From positions 7,971,628-8,035,627 of the forward strand of contig NZ_CP121647.1 in assembly GCF_029714305.1 (NCBI RefSeq): a stretch of DNA of 64,000 nt. The letters are read 5' to 3'. The stretch is from Bradyrhizobium sp. CB3481 (GTDB lineage Bacteria > Pseudomonadota > Alphaproteobacteria > Rhizobiales > Xanthobacteraceae). Below, in pieces: positions 8,900-17,905 of the stretch (the first letter of the stretch is position 1; each line of letters starts with the position of its first letter). The translations under genes were made by a program, and so were the position numbers. The notes beneath the pieces are model-generated. The model worked only from the letters and a program-made list of their open reading frames with translations. It was not told the origin of the DNA and searched no databases.

Positions 8900-8940
8900 C
8901 CTCATGGTGAGGAGCGCGAAGCGCGTCTCGAACCATGAGG
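8900..8940. repeat. Dispersed palindrome, CTCATGGTGAGGAG / CGAACCATGAGG type
   Basis: Inverted repeat CCTCATGGTGAGGAGCGCG...CGCGTCTCGAACCATGAGG, the same family as 1285-1421. It lies just after the stop of the MBL gene. Confidence 0.75.
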
Positions 8941-8955
8941 CCCGATCTGTGGCCT

Positions 8956-9003
8956 TCATCCTTCGAGACGCCCGCTACTCGCGGGCTCCTCAGGATGAGG
9001 GTT
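8956..9003. repeat. Dispersed palindrome, TTCATCCTTCGAGACG type
   Basis: Inverted repeat beginning TTCATCCTTCGAGACGCCCG and ending CTCCTCAGGATGAGGG, with an inner CCCGC...GCGGG stem. It is a diverged relative of the element directly upstream; the two fill the gap between the convergent MBL and esterase genes. Confidence 0.7.
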
Positions 9004-9053
9004 TGAGACTCAATGACGCAGCAGCACTAATCGTCTGACGCCGCACCACCCGG

Positions 9054-10265
9054 CTACTTCATCAATCCCGCAGCCGTCAGCGCGCGGGTAATGACGGCGC
9101 CGACATCGATGCCGCGGCGTTTTGGAGCACGTGGCGCCGGCGTCGGTTGACGAACCGGCTTGTGGGCCCTCGACCAAAGCCCAGCAGCCAGATCCGACGA
9201 CTGCAGGGATTCGGTGGCGGCCGATGGAACGATCTTCGGCGCTTCTGCCGGCTTGGTCGCCTCCTTGGCCGGGCTGACGCGATCGGTCAGGCCAAAAAAA
9301 TTCGCGATGTGATAGGACGAGGAAATCCCGGCCTCGATCAGGAACGCGCCTTCCGCGCCGTAGCGCTCATCGTTGCCGGCGAGTCCGAGCGGCGTGCCGT
9401 GGGCCATGTCGGTGATGGTGTAGGACTCGACGACGGTTTCGCCATCGGCGTTCCACCAGACGTCGCGCGGATGACCGTCGACGTGTCCGCTCGACATCGG
9501 CGCCGACGGCAGGCCGTGGACGTCGAGCCATTGCTTGACGATCTCATCGGCGTTGGCGGGGTTGACGGTGCGGTCGGCGCTGCCGTGCCACACAGACACT
9601 TTCGGCCATGGCCCCCTGTGCTTCGAGGCCTTGCGCACGAGATCGCCAAGCTTAGCCGCAGGGCGCGAGGTCGACTGCATCATGCCGCCGAGCGCTTCGC
9701 GGACATTGCTGGCGATGCCGTATGGCAGGCCCGCGATGATAGCGCCGCCGGCGAATACTTCCGGATAGGTCGCGAGCATCACCGAGGTCATCGCGCCGCC
9801 GGCGGAAAGCCCGGTGATGTAGATGCGCCGCGGATCGATCTTGTGATCGGCCGCCATGCGCGCGACCATCTGGCGGATCGACGCGGCTTCGCCGCGGCCG
9901 CGGGCGATGTCGCCGGGATTGAACCAGTTGAAACAGGTGCGGGCATTGTTGGCCGCCTGCTGCTCGGGCATCACGAGCGCAAAGCCGTAACGTTTGGCGA
10001 GTGTCGACCAGCCGGTCCCGAAATCGTAGCCGGCCGCGGTCTGGCCGCAGCCGTGCAGCACGACGACGAGCGCGGAGGCGCGCGGCAACGCGTCGGGCAC
10101 ATGGGCGAACATCTTCAGCGCGCCGGGATTGGTGCCGAATCCGGTGATTTCGATGAGCGGGCTCGTTGCGCCAGGCGAAGCGCTGCGGCCATAGCTTCCC
10201 AAGCCATTGAAGCCATTCAGCTTCGGAAAATGGCGCAGGAATTCGACATTCTTGGCGAGCGACAA
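9054..10265 (-). CDS. PHB depolymerase-type esterase (alpha/beta hydrolase)
   Basis: The 403-residue serine hydrolase belongs to the esterase_phb family (short-chain PHA depolymerase / feruloyl esterase-like). It has an oxyanion region VVVLHGCGQTAAGYD (68-81), a conserved CFNWFNPGDIARGRGEA, a lipase box GLSAGGAM with nucleophile Ser164, a SADRTVNPANAD acid region and a late His in ITDMAHGTPLG. The C-terminal tail of about 70 residues is basic and Pro/Ala-rich and probably disordered. No signal peptide is visible, so it may act on intracellular polymer or be exported by another route. Substrate inferred from family. Confidence 0.85.
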   Translation of the reverse strand: MSLAKNVEFLRHFPKLNGFNGLGSYGRSASPGATSPLIEITGFGTNPGALKMFAHVPDALPRASALVVVLHGCGQTAAGYDFGTGWSTLAKRYGFALVMPEQQAANNARTCFNWFNPGDIARGRGEAASIRQMVARMAADHKIDPRRIYITGLSAGGAMTSVMLATYPEVFAGGAIIAGLPYGIASNVREALGGMMQSTSRPAAKLGDLVRKASKHRGPWPKVSVWHGSADRTVNPANADEIVKQWLDVHGLPSAPMSSGHVDGHPRDVWWNADGETVVESYTITDMAHGTPLGLAGNDERYGAEGAFLIEAGISSSYHIANFFGLTDRVSPAKEATKPAEAPKIVPSAATESLQSSDLAAGLWSRAHKPVRQPTPAPRAPKRRGIDVGAVITRALTAAGLMK

Positions 10266-10393
10266 CGACTTCTCCTGGGGGCGATTCTTCTTAAGACAAT
10301 GCTACCCAGAACAGATAGTTGCTGCACTGCAAACTAAAAAGACCGTGTGCTGTCCTTCCCCACAATCAAATTTTGGCAGATGACGTCAATTTG

Positions 10394-11800
10394 TCACGCC
10401 GTGAACTGGCGCATCCATGTCAGAAATACGGCGCAGGCGCTGATCGATAGCATGAACAGCGCTGAAGCGGCCAGCAAGGCGAGGCGCGCCGATCCAGCAG
10501 ATTCCACGGCGAAGAACACCGCGCCGATCGCGGCCACGCCCGCCGCGTTGGCGATTTGCGCCGTGGTGCCGTACATGCCGGAGCCCGCGCCGGCGCTTGC
10601 CGGCTTTACCGTCGAGAGCACGGCGCTGGAGAGCGGCGCCATCACGAGCCCCTGGCCATAGCCGAAGAGCGTCAGCACCAGCGAAAGCGATATTGCAGAC
10701 GGCGTATCGATCCATTCGACGGCGGCCACCAGCGCAGCAAGGCCCGCAATCTGAACCGCGCAGCCCTCGATCAATACCAGCGTGCCGCGATGTTTGGCGC
10801 GGATGCCACTATGCCGGGAAGCGATGACGAAGCTCAGCGCCAGCGGCACGAACACAAGGCCGGCCTGCAGTGGCGGGATATGCAGTCCCTTCTGCATATA
10901 CATCGTCATGACGAGATAGAAGGATAGGTTGGCGAAGAAGAAAAAGAACACCGCCGCAAGCCCGCGCATGAATGCCCGATCTGACAGCAGCGAAAGATCG
11001 ATGAGCGGCATGCCGCCGCGCCGGGCAACCGCGCGCTCCAGGCGCAGGAAGCCGGCGATGATGGCGATACCGATCGCCATGACCAGCCAGACCGACGGCG
11101 ACCAGTGCAAATCTTGCCCAAATAGCAGCGGCCCGATCAGGCAGAGCAGGCCGAGAAACAGCACGATGGCGCCGGGAATATCCAGCCGCGTACCGGCGCG
11201 CCGAGGCGCCATCGGCATGATCTTCGAGGCCGCCGCGATAATGATCGCGCCAAACGGCACGTTGACGAAGAACACCGCGCGCCAGCCGAGCCCGGCGAGG
11301 TCGAGCGTCACCAGGAGGCCGCCGAGCAGGAAGCCGGCCGCGCCGGCAAGCCCGAGCACGATGCCGTAAATGGCGAAGGCGCGCGCCCGCGCGCCGTCTG
11401 CGAACAGCAAATGAATGGTGGCCAGCACCTGCGGCACCATCAACGCCGCAGTCGCGCCCTGGGCCAGCCTTGCGGCGATCAGTTCGGGGCCGGATTGCGC
11501 CAGCGCACACCACAGCGAGGTCACGGTGAAGCCGGCAACGCCTGATATGAACACGTTGCGCGTGCCGTAGATGTCGCCGAGCCGCCCGCCGGTGACGACG
11601 AGGGTCGCATAGGCAATCAGGTAGATCGCGATCACGGCTTCGATCTGCGCCGCGCTCGCCTTGAGCTCAGTCGCAATGGTCGGGATCGCGACGTTGACGA
11701 TGAAGGCATCGACCCCGAACATGAACTGCGCCGCGACGACGGTCGCCAGCACGAACCAGCGGCGCGACGTGTCGACGGGATGCGAGACGATCTGATGCAT
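10394..11800 (-). CDS. MFS transporter, DHA2-type drug/H+ antiporter-like
   Basis: Inner-membrane efflux protein of 468 residues with about 14 hydrophobic segments, as in EmrB/QacA-type carriers. It begins with VLATVVAAQFMFGVDAFIVNVAIPTIA, where the Asp in the first helix is typical of DHA2. The GGRLGDIYGTRNVF loop matches MFS motif A. ATG 11800 follows the divergent gap shared with the luciferase-like monooxygenase. The gap carries an 8-bp inverted repeat at 11860-11880, so both genes may answer to one regulator that is not in this window. Confidence 0.88.
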   Translation of the reverse strand: MHQIVSHPVDTSRRWFVLATVVAAQFMFGVDAFIVNVAIPTIATELKASAAQIEAVIAIYLIAYATLVVTGGRLGDIYGTRNVFISGVAGFTVTSLWCALAQSGPELIAARLAQGATAALMVPQVLATIHLLFADGARARAFAIYGIVLGLAGAAGFLLGGLLVTLDLAGLGWRAVFFVNVPFGAIIIAAASKIMPMAPRRAGTRLDIPGAIVLFLGLLCLIGPLLFGQDLHWSPSVWLVMAIGIAIIAGFLRLERAVARRGGMPLIDLSLLSDRAFMRGLAAVFFFFFANLSFYLVMTMYMQKGLHIPPLQAGLVFVPLALSFVIASRHSGIRAKHRGTLVLIEGCAVQIAGLAALVAAVEWIDTPSAISLSLVLTLFGYGQGLVMAPLSSAVLSTVKPASAGAGSGMYGTTAQIANAAGVAAIGAVFFAVESAGSARLALLAASALFMLSISACAVFLTWMRQFTA

Positions 11801-11859
11801 GAGATAAGAGCCTTGCGCGAAAATCCGGCCTGGATGATCTCAGCATTCGGTCATTTCTG

Positions 11860-11880
11860 CGATTACCCCGGAGGTAATCG
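11860..11880. promoter_or_regulatory. Inverted repeat, candidate operator
   Basis: Perfect arms CGATTACC and GGTAATCG are separated by CCGGA. The site lies between the divergent MFS and luciferase-like genes, 60 bases upstream of the MFS start. The size and spacing fit a dimeric repressor site (TetR, MarR or HxlR type). No cognate regulator gene is adjacent. Confidence 0.5.
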
Positions 11881-12074
11881 AACCACCTTGCATCGATGGG
11901 CGCACCTTCATGGAGCGCTCAAAGGACGAAAATTCCGGACGACGGTAAGTCAGCCCATGCTGCGTGACAACCATGCGCTGGTGGCGGAGTTCGAGCATTG
12001 CCTTGCCCTCTCCCACCCCGTACCTTGGCCGCCGAACAATTCCAAAACAACAATAAATCCGGAGAGAACCGCCC

Positions 12075-13316
12075 ATGGCACTCCTGAAGTTCGGAGCCTT
12101 TCTCGCCCCGCATCATCCGATCGGCGAGCATCCGCTGCTCCAGTTCCGCCGCGACCTCGATTTTGTCGAGCAGATCGATACGCTCGGCTATGACGAGTTC
12201 TGGTGCGGCGAGCACCATTCCTCGGGCTGGGAGATGATCGCCTCGCCGGAAATGTTCCTCGCCGCCGCCGGCGAGCGCACCAAGCGCATCAAGCTCGGGA
12301 CCGGCGTGATCTCGCTGCCCTATCACCATCCCTACAATGTCGCGCAGCGCATGGTGCAGCTCGACTGGATGACCGGCGGCCGCGCCATTTTCGGCTCGGG
12401 CCCGGGCGCGCTCGCCTCCGACGCGCATACGCTCGGCATCGACCCGATGACGCAGCGCGACCGCCAGGACGAGGCGATCGCGATCATCCGCCGCCTGTTC
12501 AAGGGCGAGCGCGTCACCGCCAAGAGCGACTGGTTCACCATGCAGGACGCCGCGCTGCAGCTCCTCCCGCTGCAGGAAGACATGCCATTCGTGGTGGCCT
12601 CGCAGATCTCGCCCTCCGGCATGACCCTCGCCGGCAAATACGGCATCGGCATCATCTCGCTCGGCTCGATGTCGACGCAGGGGCTGATGGCGCTGCCGAC
12701 GCAATGGGGCTTTGCCGAGGACGCGGCCAAGAAGGCCGGCACAACCGTGAGCCGCGACGACTGGCGCGTGCTGCTATCCTGGCACATCGCCGAGACGCGC
12801 GAACAGGCGCAGCGCGAGGCCGGTCCCGGCCTGATGCGCTGGCACAACGAATATAACGTCCGCACGCTGCAGCGGCCCGGCCTCGAGCCGTTCACCTCGG
12901 CGGAGGATGCGGTGGAGAAGACCGCGGGCGGTGAGAACGCGGCGTCCACCATCGGCACGCCGGACGATCTCGTCAAAACCATCAAGAACCTGATCAACGT
13001 TTCCGGCGGCGTCGGCGCCATCATCGGCTTCGTGCATGACTGGGCCAATCCGGAGAACACGCGCCGGAGCTGGGACATGGTCGCGCGCTACGTGATTCCG
13101 GAGATCAACGGCTACGTCACCAAGCTGCGCGAGTCGCAGAAATTCCTCATCGAGAACCGCGCCGTGTTCGAGCGGGCGGGTCAGGCCGTGATGGCCAAGA
13201 TCATGGAGAACGAAAAGGCCGCCGCGGCGCTCGCCCATACCGGCCCGGGCCGCGTCGCGATCCCGACCATCAACGCGCCGGATTTGCAGAAGGAAGCCGC
13301 CAAGCGCAAGGCGTAA
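12075..13316 (+). CDS. LLM class flavin-dependent oxidoreductase (limonene monooxygenase-like)
   Basis: Bacterial luciferase-like monooxygenase of 413 residues, using reduced FMN from a separate reductase. It starts ALLKFGAFLAPHHPIGEHPL, continues with DTLGYDEFWCGEHHSSGWEMIASPEMFLAA (flavin-site region), KLGTGVISLPYHHPYNVAQR, and LDWMTGGRAIFGSGPGAL, all standard for the LimB/LLM group. ATG 12075 has a ribosome binding site GGAGAG 8 bases upstream. Earlier in-frame codons lie in the shared promoter region. The substrate is unknown; the divergent exporter suggests a xenobiotic or hydrophobic compound. Confidence 0.88.
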   Translation: MALLKFGAFLAPHHPIGEHPLLQFRRDLDFVEQIDTLGYDEFWCGEHHSSGWEMIASPEMFLAAAGERTKRIKLGTGVISLPYHHPYNVAQRMVQLDWMTGGRAIFGSGPGALASDAHTLGIDPMTQRDRQDEAIAIIRRLFKGERVTAKSDWFTMQDAALQLLPLQEDMPFVVASQISPSGMTLAGKYGIGIISLGSMSTQGLMALPTQWGFAEDAAKKAGTTVSRDDWRVLLSWHIAETREQAQREAGPGLMRWHNEYNVRTLQRPGLEPFTSAEDAVEKTAGGENAASTIGTPDDLVKTIKNLINVSGGVGAIIGFVHDWANPENTRRSWDMVARYVIPEINGYVTKLRESQKFLIENRAVFERAGQAVMAKIMENEKAAAALAHTGPGRVAIPTINAPDLQKEAAKRKA

Positions 13317-13342
13317 GGGCTTTCGAGATCGCGATATCTCTC

Positions 13343-13432
13343 CCCGTCATTGCGAGGAGCGAAAGCGACGAAGCAATCCATGCCTCGGCTTGTGGGGCTA
13401 TGGATTGCTTCGCTGCGCTCGCAATGACGGGG
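13343..13432. repeat. Dispersed palindrome, CCCCGTCATTGCGAG family (copy 1)
   Basis: Outer arms CCCCGTCATTGCGAG and CTCGCAATGACGGGG, with inner AAGCAATCCAT...ATGGATTGCTT arms. Further copies lie at 44637-44750, 48336-48435 and 52034-52154. It sits between convergent genes. Confidence 0.9.
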
Positions 13433-13469
13433 TAGGCAGTTCTGCCCCAGTGATGCACCAACAGCGCGT

Positions 13470-14294
13470 CTACTTCCCGTAATATTCCTGCACGGTGTCC
13501 CAGGCGATATTCTGCAAAAACTTCACCGTCTGCGCATCGAGCCCCGCCAGATAGGCATTGCCGACCGGCGAGCGTCCGGTCAGCGCGGCAAACACCACGC
13601 AGGACCCCAGATAAGTGCCGGCAGCGCTCGGGTGGCGCTTGTCGGCCGCGTAGAGATTGATCTCGGGCTGCTTGTCGAGCGCTTTCGCAAAGGCAAGACC
13701 AGCCGGAATCACCAGCGCATTGTTTTCATTGCCGGCGATCGTATAGGCCTCGGCGAGCTGCGCTGTCATTTCCGGCTTATTGGCGTAGGCCCAGGACATG
13801 AAGAACACCGGCTTGGTGCCCTTGGCGCGCACGATGTCGCTGCTCTTCTTGGCGAATTCGGTGAACACCGACTTCAGGTTCGGATGGATCGGGCACTGGC
13901 TGCAATCCATCATGATGGCGACGTCGAACAATTTGTCGAGCTTGTTGAACACCACATTGTTGTTCTCGTCGAAGGAGTAGGAGCCGATCGCCTTGGGCCG
14001 GAAATAGCTTTCGACATCATGCCAATCGATGCCGGAGCCGCTGATCGTGACCGAGGTGGCGCGGTAGGCCTGCTTGTTGGCGGCGTCGGCGGCCCGCTGC
14101 ATTGCCAGCACGTGGCTGTGCATGCTGTTGTTGTAATAGAAGAAGCTGTTGCCGATGAAGATTTCGGTCTTGGGAAAGTCCGGCCCGAGGCTCGTCACGA
14201 GCGGCTTGGTCTGCGCCTTTGCCACGCTTGCAACGGCCGCAATTCCGACCAGTGCGACAACGGCAATCGCAAGAACACGAAGCAATTTTGTCAT
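13470..14294 (-). CDS. Exported SGNH/GDSL hydrolase family protein
   Basis: Exported 274-residue protein. The signal peptide spans about 1-27 (VLAIAVVALVGIAAVASVAKA). The SGNH core follows: FIGNSFFYYNNSMHSHV carries the candidate nucleophile Ser in a GNS block, then SGSGIDWHDVESYF, MMDCSQCPIHPN, and near the C-terminus DKRHPSAAGTYLGS, which holds the DxxH-like catalytic pair. The block order fits a periplasmic lipase or acyl-esterase fold, with the GDSL Asp replaced by Asn as in some subfamilies. Two cysteines (DCSQC) may form a disulfide. Substrate not identifiable. Confidence 0.8.
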   Translation of the reverse strand: MTKLLRVLAIAVVALVGIAAVASVAKAQTKPLVTSLGPDFPKTEIFIGNSFFYYNNSMHSHVLAMQRAADAANKQAYRATSVTISGSGIDWHDVESYFRPKAIGSYSFDENNNVVFNKLDKLFDVAIMMDCSQCPIHPNLKSVFTEFAKKSSDIVRAKGTKPVFFMSWAYANKPEMTAQLAEAYTIAGNENNALVIPAGLAFAKALDKQPEINLYAADKRHPSAAGTYLGSCVVFAALTGRSPVGNAYLAGLDAQTVKFLQNIAWDTVQEYYGK

Positions 14295-14524
14295 AAGCTC
14301 CCCCTAATATGCTTGATTTTGGGACACGATAGCACGCCTTCGGGCGGTATGTTGCGGAATTGAACCGGCCGCAGCGCACGCCGCCACGCGTTCGTGCTAT
14401 AGGCTGACGGGAAACAAAATCTTACTTGCGGTGCAAGCGACGGCCGCGGCGCAATATCCGGGCCACGACAAAGCCACCGTACAATTGATAATATCGGCGA
14501 AATTACAAAACCGGAGCAATCGCC

Positions 14525-15901
14525 ATGTCGATGCAGAGTGTTGCGTCCCCCGCCAACATACCGGTGCCACCGAACCCTAGGGCGTTGCGGCACATTCCCG
14601 GCAACGAGGGCTGGCCGTTCATCGGCAACACGCTGGCGGTGCTGGCCGACCCCAAGGGACAGATCGAGAAGTCGGCCGCCAAATACGGCCTGGTCTATCG
14701 CACCCATCTGTTCGGCGAGACCAGCGTGACGATGCTCGGGCCCGAGGCCAACGAGCTCGTGTTGTTCGACCAGGGGCGGCTGTTCTCCTCGACCCATGGC
14801 TGGGGGCCGATCCTCGGCCTGTTGTTTCCGCGCGGGCTGATGTTGCTGGATTTCGAGGAGCACCGCCTGCACCGCCGCGCTTTGTCGGTCGCGTTCAAGT
14901 CGGGACCGATGAAGTCCTACCTCGTCGGCCTCGACCGCGGCATTGCCGCGCGGGTCAAGCAGTGGAAGGCGCAACCGGGTGAGATGCTGGTGTATCCGGC
15001 GATGAAGCAGCTCACGCTCGACCTGGCGGCGACGTCGTTCCTCGGCACCGACATCGGGCCCGAGGTCGACGACATCACCCGCGCCTTCGTTGACATGGTG
15101 GCCGCCGCCGTGGCGCCGATCCGGCGGCCGCTGCCGTTCACGCAGATGGGCCGCGGCGTTGCCGGCCGCAAGCGGATCGTCGCCTATTTCGCCGAGCAGA
15201 TTCCGATCCGCCGCGCGCGCGGCGGCGGCGATGACCTGTTCTCGCAGCTCTGCCAGGCGACGCATGAAGACGGCGCACTGCTGTCGACCCAGGACATCAT
15301 CGACCACATGAGTTTTCTGATGATGGCGGCGCATGACACGCTGACGTCGTCGCTGACCTCCTTTGTCGGCGAGCTGGCCGCTCATCCCGAATGGCAGCAG
15401 CAGTTGCGCGAGGAAGTCAAAGGCCTCGGCATCGAGGCCAACGATCCCTCCAGCGTCGATAATCTCGAAAAAATGCCGCTGTCGGAAATGGCGTTCAAGG
15501 AAGCGCTGCGGCTGAAGCCGCCGGTACCCTCGATGCCGCGCCGCGCGGTGCGGGACTTTTCGTTCAGGGGATACCACGTTCCCGCCGGCACGCTGGTCGG
15601 CGTCAACCCGCTGTTCACCCACCATATGCCCGAGATCTGGCCCGACCCTGACAAGTTCGATCCACTGCGCTTCACCGACGAGGCGCAGCGCAACCGCCAT
15701 CGCTTCGCCTGGGTGCCGTATGGCGGCGGCGCGCATATGTGCCTCGGCCTGCACTTCGCCTACATGCAGGCGAAATGCTTTGCGCGGCATTTCCTGCAGA
15801 ACCTCAGTGTCTCGCTGGAGCCGGGCTACAAATCGGATTGGCAGATGTGGCCGATCCCGAAGCCGCGGGATGGGCTCAAGGTGACGATCAAGCAGGTATG
15901 A
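14525..15901 (+). CDS. Cytochrome P450
   Basis: Soluble heme monooxygenase of 458 residues. The I-helix carries MMAAHDTLTSSLTSF, with AHDT in place of the usual AGxxT. The K-helix ExxR is in FKEALRLKPPVPSMPRR. The heme-binding loop FAWVPYGGGAHMCLG puts the axial Cys at 406. The N-terminus has GNEGWPFIGNTLAVLADP, close to the proline-rich start of CYP families that resemble retinoid or sterol hydroxylases. No ferredoxin or reductase gene is adjacent, so electron donors must be elsewhere. The start MSMQSVAS at 14525 has weak ribosome binding site GGAG 7 bases upstream. Confidence 0.92.
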   Translation: MSMQSVASPANIPVPPNPRALRHIPGNEGWPFIGNTLAVLADPKGQIEKSAAKYGLVYRTHLFGETSVTMLGPEANELVLFDQGRLFSSTHGWGPILGLLFPRGLMLLDFEEHRLHRRALSVAFKSGPMKSYLVGLDRGIAARVKQWKAQPGEMLVYPAMKQLTLDLAATSFLGTDIGPEVDDITRAFVDMVAAAVAPIRRPLPFTQMGRGVAGRKRIVAYFAEQIPIRRARGGGDDLFSQLCQATHEDGALLSTQDIIDHMSFLMMAAHDTLTSSLTSFVGELAAHPEWQQQLREEVKGLGIEANDPSSVDNLEKMPLSEMAFKEALRLKPPVPSMPRRAVRDFSFRGYHVPAGTLVGVNPLFTHHMPEIWPDPDKFDPLRFTDEAQRNRHRFAWVPYGGGAHMCLGLHFAYMQAKCFARHFLQNLSVSLEPGYKSDWQMWPIPKPRDGLKVTIKQV

Positions 15902-15930
15902 TGCGCGGAAGGTGAGCAAAACGCAGATGC

Positions 15931-16010
15931 GTAGGATGGGTAGAGCGCAGCGAAACCCATCGCCACGAACACCGGCATTGATGGGTTTCGCTGCGCTCTA
16001 CCCATCCTAC
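15931..16010. repeat. Dispersed palindrome, GGATGGGTAGAGCGCAGCG family (copy 2)
   Basis: 31-nt arms at 15931-15961 and 15980-16010 are identical to those at 3500-3579. The 18-nt loop matches the reverse complement of the copy 1 loop at most positions, so the element stands in the opposite orientation. Located between convergent P450 and cupin genes. Confidence 0.9.
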
Positions 16011-16023
16011 GGTTCTTACGCTT

Positions 16024-16518
16024 CTACTTCACCAGCGTCGTGAGCTGGGCACCCTCATCCGCCACGAACACGGCGATCAACTCCGCCGGCTCGGTGACGC
16101 TGGCATTGGCCGAGACCAGATGCGTCGAGCCGGGCGGCTCGAAGAACGACTGGCCGACGCCGAACGTCTCGACCGGCCCGCCGGCCAATTGCGAACGAAT
16201 TTCGCCCTTGGTGATATAGGCGGTGACGGAGCCGGCATGGCGGTGCGGCGGCGTAAATCCGCCGGGGCCGTAGAAGACGCGGACGATGCTGACGCGCTTG
16301 CCCGCCACGTTCGGCAATGCATGCGACGAGATCGGCTCAACCACATCCTGCGAGCCGGTGACGCTGTTGGCGCACAAAGGCTCGATGATCGTCGAGACGG
16401 CATCGATGGTCGACGGCAGGGCCTTGCCGATCAGGAAGGCGCAGGCGAGGCCGGCAATGACGGCGAGGTGGAACGGGCGGTCTTCTGATGCCGGCGACAG
16501 CCGGAACGTTGCGGACAT
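16024..16518 (-). CDS. Membrane-anchored or exported cupin domain protein
   Basis: 164 residues. An N-terminal hydrophobic segment (HLAVIAGLACAFLIGKAL, about 17-34) suggests export or anchoring. A single cupin follows: FTPPHRHAGSVTAYITKGEI holds the first metal motif (HxH and the later Glu), and GQSFFEPPGSTHLVSAN holds the second motif with its His. A short-chain quercetinase-like or regulatory role is possible but not shown. It has no close operon partner. Confidence 0.82.
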   Translation of the reverse strand: MSATFRLSPASEDRPFHLAVIAGLACAFLIGKALPSTIDAVSTIIEPLCANSVTGSQDVVEPISSHALPNVAGKRVSIVRVFYGPGGFTPPHRHAGSVTAYITKGEIRSQLAGGPVETFGVGQSFFEPPGSTHLVSANASVTEPAELIAVFVADEGAQLTTLVK

Positions 16519-16718
16519 TTGCGTCTCCCCCTTGCGTTATCTGCTTGTCGTTACGAGGAGCAATATTCCCGCCCCTCGCCGGCATGGCAAGCGAGCTTGT
16601 TCCATCACAGCCCTCCGGCGCGGGCCGGGCGATGGCCCTTCGAAGGCTCAGAAATCCCCTATTTTCGCTATGATCGGCCTTATTGTGGATTCGCTGATCA
16701 CGTGGAGTGACAAGCCCG

Positions 16719-17681
16719 ATGAAGAAATTGATCGACGAATTCAGACGCGGCTGGCAGGGAATTGCCCAGCCCTCGCTGCTGTTCAGCACGGTGTTCGTGG
16801 CCGGCTGCCTCGCCGCGTCGACGCTCGCCCGCTGGGGCGTTGCCCAGATTCGGCCCGATGTCTTCTTCACGCCGTATTTCCCCGCCGTGTTCCTCGCTGC
16901 CGCGGTCGGCGGCGCCCGGGCTGGTATAGCGACCGCGATCGCGGGCGGCGTGCTCGGCGTCACCGTCAGCTTCAGCGACACCAACGTCGATACCGCGCGA
17001 TTCGCGCTGCTCCTGATGTTCTGGGCGGTGTGCGGCTTCGCCATCTGGGGCGTCGAGCACTACCGGAGGATCGTCACGCAGCAGCGGGAGGACTCCAAGC
17101 GCCTGATCAAGGAAGAGGAATACCGCAAGCTTCTCGTTGAGGAATTGCAGCACCGGCTCAAGAACAAGACCTCGACGATCCACGCCGTGCTGCACCAGGT
17201 GCTGCAGGACCAGCCGCAGGTCTGGGGCAGGATCGACCACCGCCTCCGGGCATTGTCGGCGACCGACGATCTGATCGCGCGGCTCGATGGCAGCGGCTGC
17301 GACATCAAGGACATGCTGCGTGCCGAACTCGGCCCCTATGGCCATGTCCGGTTCAACCTGAACGGCGACTCGCTGTTCCTGCCGGCCAAGCTGGCGGTCA
17401 GCCTGGCGCTGATCTTTCACGAGCTGGCGACCAACGCCGGCAAGTATGGCGCGTTTTCCTCGGCGCGCGGGCTGTTGCAGGTGTCGTGGACGACGTCGGA
17501 GGGACGCCTCAACGTCACCTGGGACGAGACCGAAGGTCCCGTGATCGAAAAGGTTGGCCCGAGCGGCTTCGGCACAAAACTGCTGCAATCGGCGCTCCGC
17601 GCGTTCGACGGCAAGACCGAAATCAGCTTCCTGAAGTCAGGCGTACATTGCACGATGCAATGCCGGATTCCTGCGGCCTGA
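16719..17681 (+). CDS. Membrane sensor histidine kinase, HisKA_2/HWE-like
   Basis: Kinase of 320 residues. The N-terminal part (about 15-115) has four hydrophobic segments resembling a DUF4118 sensor (RPDVFFTPYFPAVFLAAAVGG). A coiled region leads to the dimerisation box EELQHRLKNKTSTIHAV, whose His is the expected phospho-acceptor, and a short ATP domain with IFHELATNAGKYGAF, the HisKA_2/HWE form of the N-box. A GTG four codons upstream (16707) shares the frame, but ATG 16719 has a GGAG-containing site at better distance. No response regulator is adjacent. The next two genes make and break c-di-GMP, which suggests a common signalling theme. Confidence 0.85.
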   Translation: MKKLIDEFRRGWQGIAQPSLLFSTVFVAGCLAASTLARWGVAQIRPDVFFTPYFPAVFLAAAVGGARAGIATAIAGGVLGVTVSFSDTNVDTARFALLLMFWAVCGFAIWGVEHYRRIVTQQREDSKRLIKEEEYRKLLVEELQHRLKNKTSTIHAVLHQVLQDQPQVWGRIDHRLRALSATDDLIARLDGSGCDIKDMLRAELGPYGHVRFNLNGDSLFLPAKLAVSLALIFHELATNAGKYGAFSSARGLLQVSWTTSEGRLNVTWDETEGPVIEKVGPSGFGTKLLQSALRAFDGKTEISFLKSGVHCTMQCRIPAA

Positions 17682-17824
17682 GGCGAGCTGGCGCTGTCGT
17701 CCGTTCCGTACGCAGACGCGACACCAGCGCTCCGCAATACATGAACGGAAGCTCACCTTGCAGCCGCTGTCTCTCGCATCACGTTGAGATTCTGTTAATG
17801 ACGATCCCGCCAATAAGATCGTAA

Positions 17825-17862
17825 AACTCCGACTTTTACGGTTGTTGCGGTTTTTCGGAGTT
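17825..17862. promoter_or_regulatory. Inverted repeat upstream of GGDEF-EAL gene
   Basis: Arms AACTCCGA (17825-17832) and TCGGAGTT (17855-17862) with a 22-nt spacer, 44 bases before the next start codon. It could be a regulator site or a leader hairpin. No matching copy was seen elsewhere. Confidence 0.3.
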
Positions 17863-17905
17863 CCACTTAACCAATGCTACAAGGGACTTTGCGAAGCTCG
17901 GGAGC

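Noticed and set aside
14291..15919. Open frame of 542 codons on the minus strand
   Set aside because: Antisense to the cytochrome P450, whose heme and ExxR motifs are intact. Arg/His/Gln-rich translation without family features.
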